From positions 46,031,821 to 46,095,820 of the forward strand of contig NC_082637.1 of the NCBI RefSeq assembly GCF_030936135.1: a stretch of 64,000 bases of DNA, given 5' to 3'. This document shows positions 1 to 13,800 of this stretch, in pieces (the stretch's first letter is position 1; every line of letters begins with the position of its first letter). The position numbers and the translations under genes were made by a program. The notes under the pieces are model-generated. The model was not told the DNA's origin and did not search any database. It saw only the letters and a program-made list of their open reading frames with translations. The stretch comes from Gavia stellata (lineage: Eukaryota; Chordata; Aves; Gaviiformes; Gaviidae).

Positions 1-3000
1 GTGAGAGATGTGGATGTAGCCTTTCCTTCAAATTCCATAGTTTTCTGCCTACTTGTGGGTCATGTATTTTTTAAGTTACACTGCCTTGCAGTCAGAAGAG
101 AAAAATGTCTTTCTATTCCTTGCAAAACTAGCAGTTTAATAATCTTGATCCTGACGAGTTCACTCACAAATTGTTTGGGTTCTCTTCCTGACCTTCTCTA
201 TGGTCATTTGTACCTACATACAAATGCACAGGTAATGCATAACTGCTGTAACCAAATTTCCCCGTGTACACTAGAGCATTCCTATTTCAATACATAACAC
301 TCCTACAGATTGTTAGATGAGAGTTCCACCTCTTTTGTCACCTCTCCGATACTACAGAAACACTGCCTCTTCACCTTTAAAAGTTATTAAAAGTTTTGTT
401 CTAGCCACATTGGTCAGGCAAGAAAGCATTGGTCTAGCAGAGAGAGAACATATTTTAAGAATTTTGATTTGAATCCCGCCCCTGCCATTGGTTTGCATGC
501 AGCCCCAGTCGTTTAAAATCATAGGTTTGAAAATGAGTATCAGTCTCATAGCCAGGGAAATGACACAGAGCTCGTGTGGAGTGAGTTTTGGCAAGCTCTT
601 TTCACTTTTTTATGTATGTTACTACTACCCCTGGTTATTTTTAAACTGAAATTAATAATCAAACACTTACATACCATGTTAACTATTTCCCTTACTACCA
701 TGTGGTTCATGTGTATCCTACCTTTTAAAACTCTGTGAACTGGTAGTAGTTCAGATGATATTTCATGTCTGTACTGAAACAAAAGGATTGACAAGGATTT
801 GGTTTTTATGGAAGCTTTCGCATTGCTAGTAGCTGAAACTTTGTATTCTTTTTCTCGTTACGAAAACACAATACATACGTATAAAAAGATCATTCACGAG
901 AGCTAATGAGAAAAGACAGAGTCTTACAGTTACAGTGATGTCTAAATGCTGAAGAACTGTAAGTATAACACCAACTTCTGGCCTAGATGAAGCAAGATTT
1001 AGGGCATTATTTTTAACTCACCTTTTTGGTCACACAGAGTAGCATCATAACAATGGACTTGTTCTGACTGTCCAGGTTGAATGCATCTTATGCACAGCCC
1101 TCCTCCTGCCCCCCTCCCCATCCTTCCACCTCCCTAAAAAAACAAATGAAGAAGGATTACGTTACAGAGGAAGCAAGTACTGTGTTGAAGTAGATCCTCT
1201 CTTTAGACCTACAGTCATGCTGAAATTTAACTGAAACAATGATGTTAGCTGGGCTTACCTTTCCTTCAGTAAAATCCTATCCCTCCCAAAGCTAAAAAAG
1301 TGTAGTCACTCACTTGCTAAAGTCCAAGATTCTAGCTTGTGTCTTTTCTTGTCAGAACATCTTTTCAGGATCAATGGGAAAAAGATCCTAAAAGACCAAG
1401 CATAAAAACCAGTGCTTCACTGTGTTACAGGTGCTGATTACACTTTTTTTTGACACCAGCAGACTTGTTGCTGCACTTTTCACTTCTTCCTCTCCAAAGC
1501 AAACTGAGAAAGAGGGATTTTACATCAACAAAACAAACTACATGCATATATGTCTTTCCTAAAAGTTTACTACCATCTAATGGTAACTGAAATAGATCTA
1601 ACTTCTTCAGACTTCCTTATTAGTCCTACATCCCAGACTCTATTCTGTTTAATCCTTGAGGATCTTCTGGTTTTTGTATGTTTTTTAGCTTTCCTATCAC
1701 ATGACAGAGAAGGAGCAACTCTCAAAACTTGGCGGAGAAATAGATTACCTTACCATTTTTTATTTCCTAACAAGCTTTTTCTGCTAAGTGATAAGCTAAA
1801 ACAATCCAACTCTCATTACCCTTTCACTAAAAAAAATAATCAAACCAGAAAAATCCAAAACATCATTCTGCTTCCTCAAAGCTACTGAAAGGTTTGTGGT
1901 AGAACAAGAGTGTCAAAACCAGTTATGAGAACACCCTCTAGACACCCATAGCTAAAGTAATATCAGAAGATCACTATCACCCAGCAGAAGCACAAAAATT
2001 TAAACTAGTTGAGAAAGGCATTAAGCATGTATTGGCGAGAGTAAGGTCAACTGCTTTCCTATACTATTACTCCTAAAGATCCCAAACAACAGGAGCCTAA
2101 CTCCCCACGGCATCCAATGAAGTTAAAGGTTTAACACATTCCCTTTTTTCCATATACCATTAACTTAAATTGCCAGACATCTCTCTCTACTCTTGACAAG
2201 TCTCATCCATGCAATATCATGCATTGTAGAGTTTGAGGAGCCTACCTGTAAAGGTGTGATTCTCTTAAACATCTGATCTAACCTGAAGAAATGAAGTTTT
2301 GTAGTCTAAGCATCCAGAAGGTTTATAAAATTACCAAAAAGAATTAACATGAAAGCACAACATTTTTAAAAATTTCATTAAGTCAGGGCTACACACCAAC
2401 ACCAGAGAGGGCTGAGATGCTGAAGGCAGCTGCTGGGAGAAGGGCGATCTCCCCTGCCTACTGTCTCCTGCTCTCAAGGGAGGGCATCTTAAATCCACGT
2501 TATGTGCTTCAGAGGTGCTGAGCATTATCACAGGATATGAAAGGCCACATTTGCAACACATTTCTCAATAGCAGACAAAAAGGAATATGAAGTATATATT
2601 TTCTTGTGCCCAATACATATGCATATATTTTTTGTAAGTGCATACTGACTTACATGCACATTCAGGGTCTGATCTTTAATCATAAAAGTTTATGGGCTGT
2701 CCAGTCACTGGATGTCATTCTATGGCCTGTATTGTACAGGATGTACACCTTAATGACGTAATTTGGCCCTGAAAATATACATCCAACGAATCTTCAACTA
2801 AAACAGGTGCAGGCTGAAACACTGAATAAAAACTAATCTTTACACAAACCAATGAATCTACACAAGCTTTGAAATTCACTTATGAAGTGAGAATTTTCTG
2901 GTATATATACTGCAAAAATTGACATTACTATTCACTACTTAGGTCAAGCAGCATGCCTAGTGTTATGCATGTTTTAATTCTCTTACTCTTTAGAACTGGA

Positions 3001-6000
3001 TTTACGTATTGTGCTTTGTATTGAGATGGAATTCAGTTGCTAATTGGAAATGGGAGTAATCATGTGCTTATATAGGAATTACGATTAGGTGGTATTTTCT
3101 ACTTGCATTTCAAAAGAAATCCTTCTGAGAGCTTCATCTGGATTCCAACTCATGTGTTCCTTGCCAGAGATAGAAACCTTGTATTTAGGTAATCACTTTG
3201 TCATGTTAAATCAAAACAAGGCATTCACAAACAAAACAAGCAATAAATAGGAAACAGGGAACAGTTCATTTGCCTCTACAAGGGTTCTCAGAAGAACTGT
3301 CAGCTGAAATCTGACTCCAGTCTTGCATTACTGAAGCACAGACATGTTATCACAGATCAATAAGGGGTTTTCTTTGCCTTTCCCAGCTTTTGTGTGCTCT
3401 CTCTGAGTAACCCTGAATGCTGGCTCTGGGCATAGCTTCTGTAAATGGCAGCATCATTCCGGCTTCTTCAGCTCTGCAGAGTCTGCCTCAGTCGAGGCTA
3501 ACAGTAAGAATTACAGTTAGGCAGGCTGGTCTTGCTATAGCAAAATCAACATCTAGTTATCATCTGAAAAGGCAGTAAAATGCCACCTTAGCATCAACAT
3601 GTTGGCTTGGAGAGCTGGATATCTCTGTCCAGGATCCGTACCAGATTATCTGTCAGTTTCACTGTGTGACTTCTTTCTGTTCACCTTACTTCTGTGCCTT
3701 TGGTATGTTGACAGCTCCCTTGTCCTGCTCTGGGAAATAGGTTTTTCATTCATAGGATATCTCTGAAGGTTGCTTCAGAAGGTTCATTGCTTAATGTTGC
3801 TCTTCAGTATGGGTTGCTGCCATTTTCTCGGGAAAAGGAGTACCCGCAGGCAATGGCTGCATTCAGTCTTGATGGTTCACTTTGGATGCCTGTGCAGCCA
3901 GAATTAAGTAATTCTTTTCCAAAACAATATTTTCAACCTTTTTAGCTTCCATATGTGTAAGCCAGTAAGAGGAATACAACAGAGTCATTTCTATGGATGT
4001 TATAGTGATGGACAGATTTCTGTGATACCAACTGCATATGCAATAAAGGATGCCAGATTTGCAAGCATTTGCAGCAACCTTGTGCATATGTATACAGTCA
4101 TATGCACGGATCACAGGCAGAACCTGTTTTTCCTAAATCATGGGCTGCCATTTGCAAAACTTAGGCCTATTTAACTGAAATTCAGAAAGTGCAGGTTCTA
4201 GCCTGACCTCTGCTGCACACAATTAAAGTACAAGTCAAACTTCTCTATTCCTCAGTAAGTCAGAACAATAATGCTTTTTTCACCTAATAAGGGCACTGAG
4301 AGGCTTAACTTACTAGGGACAGCACATGTCTCATCCAATATAAATACATAAAAGAGGTTAAAGATTACAAAAGCTCTCTCCAGATCTTGAATGTCCACCC
4401 AGGAAACTATGGTCTAGGTCCATGTTTTCTAGAAAAACTGCGAATGACACAAAGCTGCAATTCTGCAGGGAAGGGCAGTGGTAACTAACACGGTAACTAA
4501 GTACAACTGTGGCCAACTTGCCTCACTTCAGCTTATAGGAACCTAGAACATGTAAGGATCATTTTAATTACTTCTTTGTGCCAGGGTTCACACTAGGTAG
4601 CAGGATATGGTAATGTGTGATAGACTGTCTGTGTAATTACCTGTCAGCTGCAGTATTTAGCTCTGATGGTGCATCTTGGTACAGGGGTCTGGTCTCTATA
4701 AAGCACAGGCTGATTTACACCTCTTTACATGAATTCTGCACTACCTTCTACACAATACATGTACTGCATATGCAGGTATAGTGCAAAAAGGGAAACTACG
4801 ATAGAGGTCATGTGGGAACTGCTAGAAGTACTTTGGAAATGCAGGTGGGAAACTGAGGATTATCCAGCAAGGCAGCCCATCTATAAATGCAGGATTAGTA
4901 GCAAGACAAGAGAAGTATTTTCTGTTGAATTTACAGAGGTTCAAAGCCCAAGTATTTGTTTATGTGAAAGCAATGCTGTGTTTTCTGGGACTGGTGCCTG
5001 TGAGGCACAAGTGCCTGTGCATGAACCTGATTTGCCATCTCATGGTCACAACAGGGAGCTAACAGAGAATGACAGACTTACCGGTGATTTAGCACCGAGA
5101 CAATGCAAAGCATTTCCGCTAGGGCTGCTAGCTAACTGTCCACATTTGGGCTGAGACTGCTGCCAACATTAACTCACTGGCTGCATGAGTCAAAACTCCT
5201 TTTGCCATCAGCGGTTCACAGATGGTATGTACAGGATGCCAGTGAAATTGAGCAAATGGTGTTTCTACACTCCCAACACAGCAGCAAGAATAAGAATGCC
5301 TCACCTTTGGAATGTGTCACATCAACAGCATTTCCAGCTTTTGCACTGTAAAAACTATGGGTACCACAGCAAAGTCTGAAGGTTCAGATTAGACACAGCC
5401 TCTGCAATAGTCTGTTGCTTCTGCAAACCTGCAAGAATTGTTACTGTACAACAGGCACATTTAAAAAAATATCCATTAATTTTCCATCACTATTTGAAGG
5501 GACAGAAGTAATTAGCAAATAGAAATGCAGTGTATGGACATAGCCACCAGATGGTAGCAACCACATAGGATGGGTATCTGTTGAATTTTCTCAATTATAC
5601 TGGATGTGTTTATACATGTAAGCTCAACAGGCTGATCTATAAAAATACTACTTAAATTGTGAACAAGTGCTCAAACTCTCCCACACCAAAAAACACCGAT
5701 GAGAAACATCCTCTATGGTCACTTTGCTCCTGTTAGCACAACACATCCCTTATGTTCCTTCTGACAGACAAGTCAGAGAAAATTAGTATGTTGGCAAAAA
5801 TCAGCAATATCTTTGACAGTAGTCTTCGCTCAACTGGTTGTTGCATTGTCAAATTTGATTCTCAGTCTAAAGTCAAGAAGTCTCTGGTGCTTACTAAACT
5901 CTTTTGCCTCATAGCTTCTGTGTAAAGGTTGTAAAAGTAAATAGTGTGCAAGGGAAGAACTTTTTCAGGATATTCATCCGCTACTCTATGCTAATACCAT

Positions 6001-9000
6001 CTGCTCACCACAGCAATAGTGAGACCCTGGCCTCTAGACTGTTCTAGGCAAACATAAAAATCTGCTCTGTCCCATACAAAAATAAACACAGAACTCCTAA
6101 TCGAATATTGTAGTTTGCTATATTTCTGCTGACCCTGATTTACACAGCTACAGGGACTGCATCAGGCTTCTATAGTCACAATCTCCTCAGCCATCAGAAC
6201 AACGTATCATTTAGGAAACAAGGCTTTACAAAACTGAGTGTGTGTATAAGGGAGAGTTCATCAGGCCTTCTGGGAGCTTCCTCCACCCTTTGTTTCTGGG
6301 TGAAGTGCAAAAAGCTTACATCTGCATGGGTTATCACCATCAGGTGGCAAAAAAAACCAACCCAAAAAGTCTTGCCAGCATTCAAATCCTGTGCCATCAC
6401 CACCTTAAGAATTATTGTTATTTTGTTTCTAGAGCTTCCAGCTTAAGAGTTGAGATATTGACAGGAAAGAAGATGCTAGATTTTGAAGAGTTGACAAAGT
6501 CTCTGACAGCTCTGCACAAAGGACGGCAATGCTACTTTGCTTGCCAAGTGACCCATGCCTCTAGAAGTCTGACATCTTGCATGAAACCATGAGATATCAT
6601 TTAGGATCCTTTGCTTTTAAAGTATGTAGAAACAACAGTTTTGGTTTCGATACTTAAGGGTAAATTGCTGTAAATTGGTTGTCTCTGAGTTCTTTTTGGG
6701 TCTTATCTCTACCTCTTCCCTTGATACTGTAGTGGCAGCTGGTAGAGCTGTTGTGGAAATATATATCCTCCATGACAAAATCCCATCTGAGCCTCCACAT
6801 TAAATAATGCTCTGTCTGGATTGCTCTGTTGTTTTCTGAACAATGATCATGGTAATGGAAGTTGGAAAGACATGGACTTTATTACAGATAATCCATTGCT
6901 CCTGCTTCTGCCACCTTCTTTGTTATGACAGAAATTAAGGCATATCTGCACTTGTCTTCTTCTCTTCACCAGTGGCTAGAGTTCCCATTGAGAAGAGGTA
7001 TTGTTTAGTATTATGTTCCATCTTTCCCCTAGAAGATTTGGTTATTTCATGGGGACTACTGATACAAACAGAAGCAGTGGTGGAAAGTATAATGCTAATC
7101 CTATCATTGAACGTGTATAGGAAACAGCCAGCAAAAGACTTTTTGGAGCAGCAGAGATGAGTATATCATGCATGGCACAGAGGTGTGATCGTGCTGCTGT
7201 ATCTTGGAAGAGGAAGCAGCGCAACAGTTGAAACGTAACTATGTGTAGCGCTCTGCTACCTTTTGCCTGCTTGTGGCATGCTAAGGCTAACTCCTGAAGT
7301 CAATTTACACTCCTTTGCACAGCTATGGACTGCCTTAGGTCCAACAATAAACTGCACATAAGCATCTTCCATGAGCTAGCTCCGTTGCAGCACAGAAGAG
7401 CACAGCTGGCCCAAAATAGTCCAGGAGCTCATCAGATCTGCACGTCATCCACTGCACTACCCTGAATAGCTCTTTGTGGCCACCCCTTTTAGAAGTGTAG
7501 TCAGAGCTGGCCCCGATCCAGCATCCATAAGCCTTTATAGACTTGAAGGCTCTAAAAATAATGCATTTGAAATAATATACTCAAAGCAAGAATGTGACAG
7601 CCCACTGGAGCATAGCTCAGCACAGACTGTCTCTCTTGGTGCCCGAGGAGCAGCAACTGGGGACTAATTGCATCGATCATTTCTCTTGCCTGATTGTATG
7701 AATATGATTTTTAAGAGCCTGGGATCAGCTGCAAGTAGAAGCAATTACAGACCTGAGAACCATTTCCCAAGCTATTGCTGCCAACAGACTTCTGCCTGAC
7801 ACGGAATACTCCAGGACATAAGGAGAGTGCAAACATGTTCTCAGCTTTTTTTTGCAATGGCTGCTCAGCAGTGCTCCAAGTCTGCAGATCTACTGTTGGG
7901 CATGATCTGCGTGCCACTCACCCTGCTACTATTATTCTTCCATCTCACAAAGAAGGAACTTTTCAAAATCTTCCCTTGTAACAAAACAACCTTGGCAGGA
8001 AAAAAACAAACAAACAAAAAAAAACCAAAAACCCCAAACATTAAAGAAAACAGGGGTTTCCTAGCTAGATGCAGAATACTTTCCTATGTCTGCTCTCTGA
8101 GTTATTGCCCTTTCATGTGGGAAAGAGGATCCAGGCTGTCTTTAGGTTTCTCCATCCAAATTTAATCATCCCTCTTCTCTATACAGAAGGCAACCCCATG
8201 AAGCAATTGGAAGAAGAGCCTAGCAGCTGTTCTTTTGTAAATCTGCTGTGATTTGTGCCACATCTCCAACTCTTGCCATGCTTCAGGCTCTAGCATTTTT
8301 TTCAAAAACCTGCAGTTTCTTACTCTATTCTCTGCAGTCCCTCAAGAAACCACAGACAGGGCCTTGCACCTGCATTACATAGAATTTATAACTGTTAGTT
8401 GTAACAATTATTTACATGTAGCCCTGTTCATGCTACTCTGGCAATGCACAGGGATTTCTGCAATGAAGAGAAGCATAATTTATGCTAAAGACAATAGCTT
8501 TAGACTAAAGACAATAGCTCTTGAATATTAGTTCCTTCTGTGATACTTTGTCTGTGTGACCTTGGGAGAGCAGACTCATATATAAGCCTCCATGCCTGTG
8601 TTTGTTCCTTATAGTGGCTCTAAGGCTTTTTAGCTGATGAGGTCAGTAGTTGTCGAGTGTGTGCATGTGCACCATGCATATAAAACAACAGAAATGTTAA
8701 GGTGCCATGTCGTACAAAACAAAACAAGTACATTAACAAGCTAAAACTAACAAAGACAGGAATATTTACTTGTACACTGGGAAAACAACAGAAAAAGGAC
8801 ATTACCTTGTAAAAGTTTTTGAAACTTTCTTTTACACTGCCCTATTCATGCTCACAGCTTCAGTCACCAAGTGCCCGTTTCTGAGAGCTTGGGGACAGCA
8901 AATGAATTCCCCCCTGAGATTTCGAAGCGAGTACATAAGTGCAGGAGAACACTGTCACTGTCAAGCATTACTTAAAAAACAAACAATCACACAAGCAGTG

Positions 9001-12000
9001 GAAACTCGTTACATGTTAGAACAAATTGTTGCATATTGTGACTTGTTAGATATTACAGCAACTCTGTGCAAGGCAAATAGTTACTCCACTGCATCACAGA
9101 GAGAAATTTCCATTGCATCATGACACCACTACATGTTACTCTTAAAACATAATGCTAAAGCAAGATTTCAGTGAGGATTATAAAGTTCTGGTGGGGATGG
9201 ACCACTTCTTTCCCATGTAAGAGATGTCCCTGGTTCTTTGTGTTTTACATATCATTCACAAAAGGCCCTGGTATTCTGTTCCCTTTACAGTGTAATTGTA
9301 TGGTGAAGCTGGGCTTCAGCTGTGAGAAAGAACCTACTGTGACACAGTCATTCCTAAATAAGCAAGCCATTACAGTACTGATCACGGAGCAAAGAAAACT
9401 GGTGTTGCCGCATTGTTAGATCAGTGACAGAGGCAGCCTTAAAAGGACGAAAAAACCTTTTTTGTTTTATGTATTCTATTTGTTGCATGAGAACCCACAC
9501 CATGTTTGTAAGCCTGAAAAGTCAGCGAGCTAAAGAAAACTTGACTGGAGTGACTTGGGGGGAAAGAGGGAAGAGAGGGGAGAGGTTTAATATCAGCTTT
9601 AAAGATGTAACTTTGAATCATCTTGCTGCATAGCAGAATTCAAAGACCCAGGCTAGACAGCAAGGCTTCCCCTGGAGCATGCAGGCAGGTGCGGTGGGCC
9701 AGCTCCAACACCCTGCGTGGAATAACCCACTTCAGTATTAAGCATCCAATTTCACAACCATCACTGAAAGTTAGACTCTCACATCTTTTAATAAAGGTAA
9801 CTACAGGTGAGGGGTAATAGCTCCAATTACTCCTCAAAAGGCATAGCAGATACTGAAAGCTTGGCAAAATAGACTATATTTCTCCTACATAGCTTTTGGA
9901 TACTCAGTTTCAGCAATGATGTTAGAATAATTTGTATTAAATTCTTCGCTGTAAAAACTACTATGTCAATAAAAACATTTAGACAAAACACAGGTTAGAG
10001 TGCCTTTTCCTTCCTTCCACTGACTTCTCCAAAGACAAATTTTACTTGTTTTACTTGTTTTAGCTTGTCTGTGAATTTTAAGCATCATAAATAAAGACAG
10101 CCTAAGCTGACTGCCTGAACATTATACAATCTTTATTTTATACAATGAAACCTGTCTTTCCTGCAAATTATAGACAGTGAACCATTATGACAGTGCTACA
10201 AGTGAAACATAGCACTAGTTCCCTTTTGTTTTATAGGCACTTGTTCTAAGATCTACACAAGCTTTAATTTGTGTTACATACTCTACTCCAGCAGTATGAA
10301 TTCCTTTAAATAGAGGTAAGATTCACATTTCGAGTCAGTTTCTATTTGCAGAAGGAATCAGAGGTATAGAGTCTGCTTTGTCATTCTGTAGATTACTTTG
10401 TGAGGGAAGGACACTCTCCAGTGTGACACCACCATCAGGCTGTGATGCAAGAGTTTCCAGGAGCTAAGGCACAGTTTTGCCTTTGGGCAGCATTAAAACA
10501 CCTCCTCTTTTTCAAGGAATCATTTCTATAACAAATTTATATTAACCTCCCTCAGCTAGAACCCTTTTGCACACTGTTTTTCAGAGGCAGTGCTTTCTCC
10601 CAGCAGTACCTGTCTGGGGAATCAAGCTACATGTCCTTTCAAACTAAAATTCTAAAGCAGGGACAGCTATTATCAGAAAATAGCCAGGATACTCACTGAA
10701 TAGTTATCTTTCTTATGTCAGAAGAAATCCATTTCATGCTTTATGGTCCTAACCAAAAGTTCACTGAAGCCTGGGGATTTTCATTAATTTTGATGGGTTT
10801 CAGGTCAGATGAAAAAAAACCCCAAACCCAAACTACAAAGTAGTACTTCGCCACCTAGCTGCCAGCCTCTGGGTGGGGATACAATTAAAGCTGAGCAAAG
10901 TAGAACCCAGCTGAGGTTTTCACTCAGCTCTTTCCCACATCCCTTATGCATCTGAGAAGAATACTTTACAGCTTTAAAGTAGATCTGAAATTCTTACACA
11001 GCTCTCACCCGGTGGGATTTCTGAGAGCATGACTAGTGGTGGGTAGCTAGGGCAGCTTCAGCACTCTTTCCTCAGGTATCTTCATAAACACCATCTGGAC
11101 GGCACCCATGCTTGGTATCTCATCCTTGAAGAACTGACTGTTTTCATCTGCTGTGTTTAACAGTCACATGTGCCTCCAGGGAATAACTTATTTGCATGGT
11201 GAAGACAGAAAAAGAGCATAGTTCCCAGGCAGCTACCAGCAGTGGAGATGTCTGAGTAGCTTGGAGAGAATGGTTGTGGCTGTTCTGGGCACCTGGAAAG
11301 AAGGGAGTCTTTTTGGTGAAGCAACACCACTGGACTAACTGATTCACAATGACAACCAGGCAAGCCAAAGATGTTGCTAACACTTGGAGACAGGGTTGTG
11401 GGTCTGGCAGAGAGATCTCCTTTGCAACCAGGACTGAGAGAATCCTGTCATAAAACAGGAAAGTCTGATGGTCAAAGGAGAATGGAAGAGGAGTGAGGAA
11501 TGCAACTGGGAAGTTTATCCATGAAACAAAGCAAACTGAAAGAGGGGCTGTTCCCTGGGCATTTGGAAGCAAAGACTGCTTCATGACTGACAAGAGTAGA
11601 CTCTGAGAGAAAAGGTGATTAAAAAAACCCAAGGCATTGTTTGGAAAGAGAGTAGAAGACAATGGAGAAACATATATAGAGGGATGGATATGCAAAAATA
11701 AGGAGAGAGAGAAATAAAAGGATGGGGGAGGAAGAAGGACAGACTTGAGTTCCTTAGTGTGGGCAGGGGACAACCTGGTTAGGTAAGTGGGCTTATTAAC
11801 CTAGAACATGCCTACTCTCAGGCTCACATTTGACCCAGAGATATCTCAGGCAGCAGTTAACTGAGCTGAGCTCTCTAGCCTGGGAGTTACATTGAACAGA
11901 AAAAGACATACTACTTGTTGTATAAACAGCAACTTACTATGTTCCTGCAGAGACAAAGAAATACATGTACTTTGTCTGAAGGCTTATGTTTCCCTCCAGC

Positions 12001-13762
12001 AGCTCCACATCTGACGAACAGTAAAACATTTGGGAGAAAGAGTAATTTTGTTCTGATGTTTGTATAGCATAAGGAGGTCATGCTCCAGGCTCAATTTCAA
12101 GCTACTACTACAGTCTAAAGAACAATGAAAAATAGTAACTTTTTAATTGCCTACAACACTTACAGTTTTATTTGCTTTCTCTGCTGAACTGCAGTCATTC
12201 CCATTTAAATTCATGACACAGAAAAGGATATGCAGGATAAACAGAGAAAATTATCGAATCCTTAAAAATCAAAGTGAGGACATAGGGTGCCTTCTAAGTT
12301 GCTCCCTCTAGTATCTTGAAAGGTCAGTAATTTGCTTCTCTCAAAAAATTTTAGACAGCTCTTTCCTCTTCACAGTGCCTTCATACAACTTCCATTGCAG
12401 TCCCCACAGATTGTGGAAGATGACACATGGTACTTCTGACACTGGCAAAAAAAGTATGTATTATGTTAACACATATGTAATACAACTTTTTCTCTAAAGT
12501 AAGTGGGAGTACACTGTAACAAGGCAGAACACTGACCTCTGCATGCTATAATTTAAACGGATGTTCAGGACCCAACTCTTGCAGTGAGGTATCCACACTG
12601 ATAAATACCTACATTGTTTGTGGTTGTTGTTTTTTAGAAAAAAAATATAGGCCTAGTCCTGCTTCCACTGAAATGAGTAGAGAAATTTTTACTGATTACA
12701 AAGTCAAGAGGAAAAACTATTCATGTCAACATCACTGTCTGGCACTCATATTGCCAGTCTCAGTCACTACTCCAAAAAATGACTAGATGGCAACACTTAG
12801 CAACTGCATGCTCTCACAGATGTGGGCTGCTGGCAGATCAGAAAAGACAGGTTTGTGCTGCCTATGTTGCATTTGTTATTTGAAGTTAAAAACAGATCTT
12901 ATTTCAGCTTGTTTCATTCTGTCCCCATGTTAAAGCCTCCTTGGTCAGCTAGGCATGGACTTTGTTGCTGTCAGCCTCTGAGGAACATCTTGTCAGAGAC
13001 AGTATGAGAACCAATTGAAACTAGCTGCCTAAATAGTTGTCAGCTTCTTGAGGGCTGTAAGGAACTGGATGCTACGTCAGTCTTCAGATGCACACTTGCC
13101 TACCCAAAAGTATTGTAATGGTGGAAATCATACAGTCCCCAACAAATTGTTCCTTGGAGATTTGAGGTTATACCTGAGAATCCAGAAGCTATAAAAATTG
13201 GTTTAATTTTTCCCCAGTTATGCGGGAAGGTCAATCACAGCCATTAATTGGTGTTTTTCTTAGATGTGCATGCACACACACATGCACACGAACACACACA
13301 CAGAGTAACATAGCTGAAAAATTGGTACAAAGCCCTAAAGTACTTTGAAGTCATGAAGATGGGGAGGAGGGGTGAAATATGGAAAGTGTGGCTTTGGCAC
13401 AGATTCTCCCCTCTGTTATTCAAGTGGGATCAAAGACGCTCTGGTGTGGTAGCCTCTCCACACAGAATGGTCACTGTGTATGCAAGCCATTAGCAGTAGC
13501 AGATCCATAAAAAAGCCTGGTAATACACTTCAGAGCAGATGTAGAGTTAAAAAACCAAGGTGTCATTCATTTGAGAATCCAATGCTTTGCTCAAATGAGC
13601 AGAAAATTGTTTACATTAATCCAACTCCCACTGAAATCCAAGCCTAGTTTCCCCCTGAATTCAATGTCAGGAGCAACTAACAAACTTGTAAGAATTAACT
13701 ACCTCTATGCATGAGGGCCAAATGTAACACATTATGGATCTAAGAGAGTTCCCAAATGCCTG
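1..13762. other. Intergenic stretch with no supported gene
   Basis: I see no convincing exon, RNA gene or well-preserved repeat in this AT-rich stretch. Open frames on either strand are short and lack family motifs. The longest, on the minus strand at 11144-11773, lies in a purine/pyrimidine-skewed segment and is explained by that skew. A short CA-rich tract sits near 13268-13303. By human synteny GOLM1 would be the next gene on this side, but none of its exons is recognisable here. Confidence 0.5.
8484..8519. repeat. Imperfect 20-bp tandem duplication
   Basis: The motif CTAAAGACAATAGCT occurs twice at a 20-base spacing. It is a simple local duplication in non-coding sequence. Confidence 0.6.
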
Positions 13763-13800
13763 TCATGATTTTCGTATATGTTCTCGATATTTCTTGCAGG
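13763..13800 (-). CDS. Candidate terminal exon of the unrecognised gene
   Basis: The acceptor follows TTTATTTTTCCACAAAAG. With a G carried from the previous exon the frame reads ACKKYREHIRKS and then TGA. It is short, so support comes mainly from phase agreement and the basic composition shared with the preceding exon. No AATAAA is seen close downstream. Confidence 0.3.

Noticed and set aside
4729-5154. 141-codon plus-strand open frame
   Set aside because: Mixed composition without a domain, no promoter or splice context, and length within what chance gives over 13 kb of intergenic DNA.
11144-11773. 209-codon minus-strand open frame
   Set aside because: The plus strand here is purine-rich (GGAGAGAGAG and GGGGGAGGAAGAAGG types), which depletes minus-strand stops; there are no domains or splice-supported extension.
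13268-13303. CA-rich tract that could be a microsatellite
   Set aside because: Interrupted and too short to call a distinct repeat.
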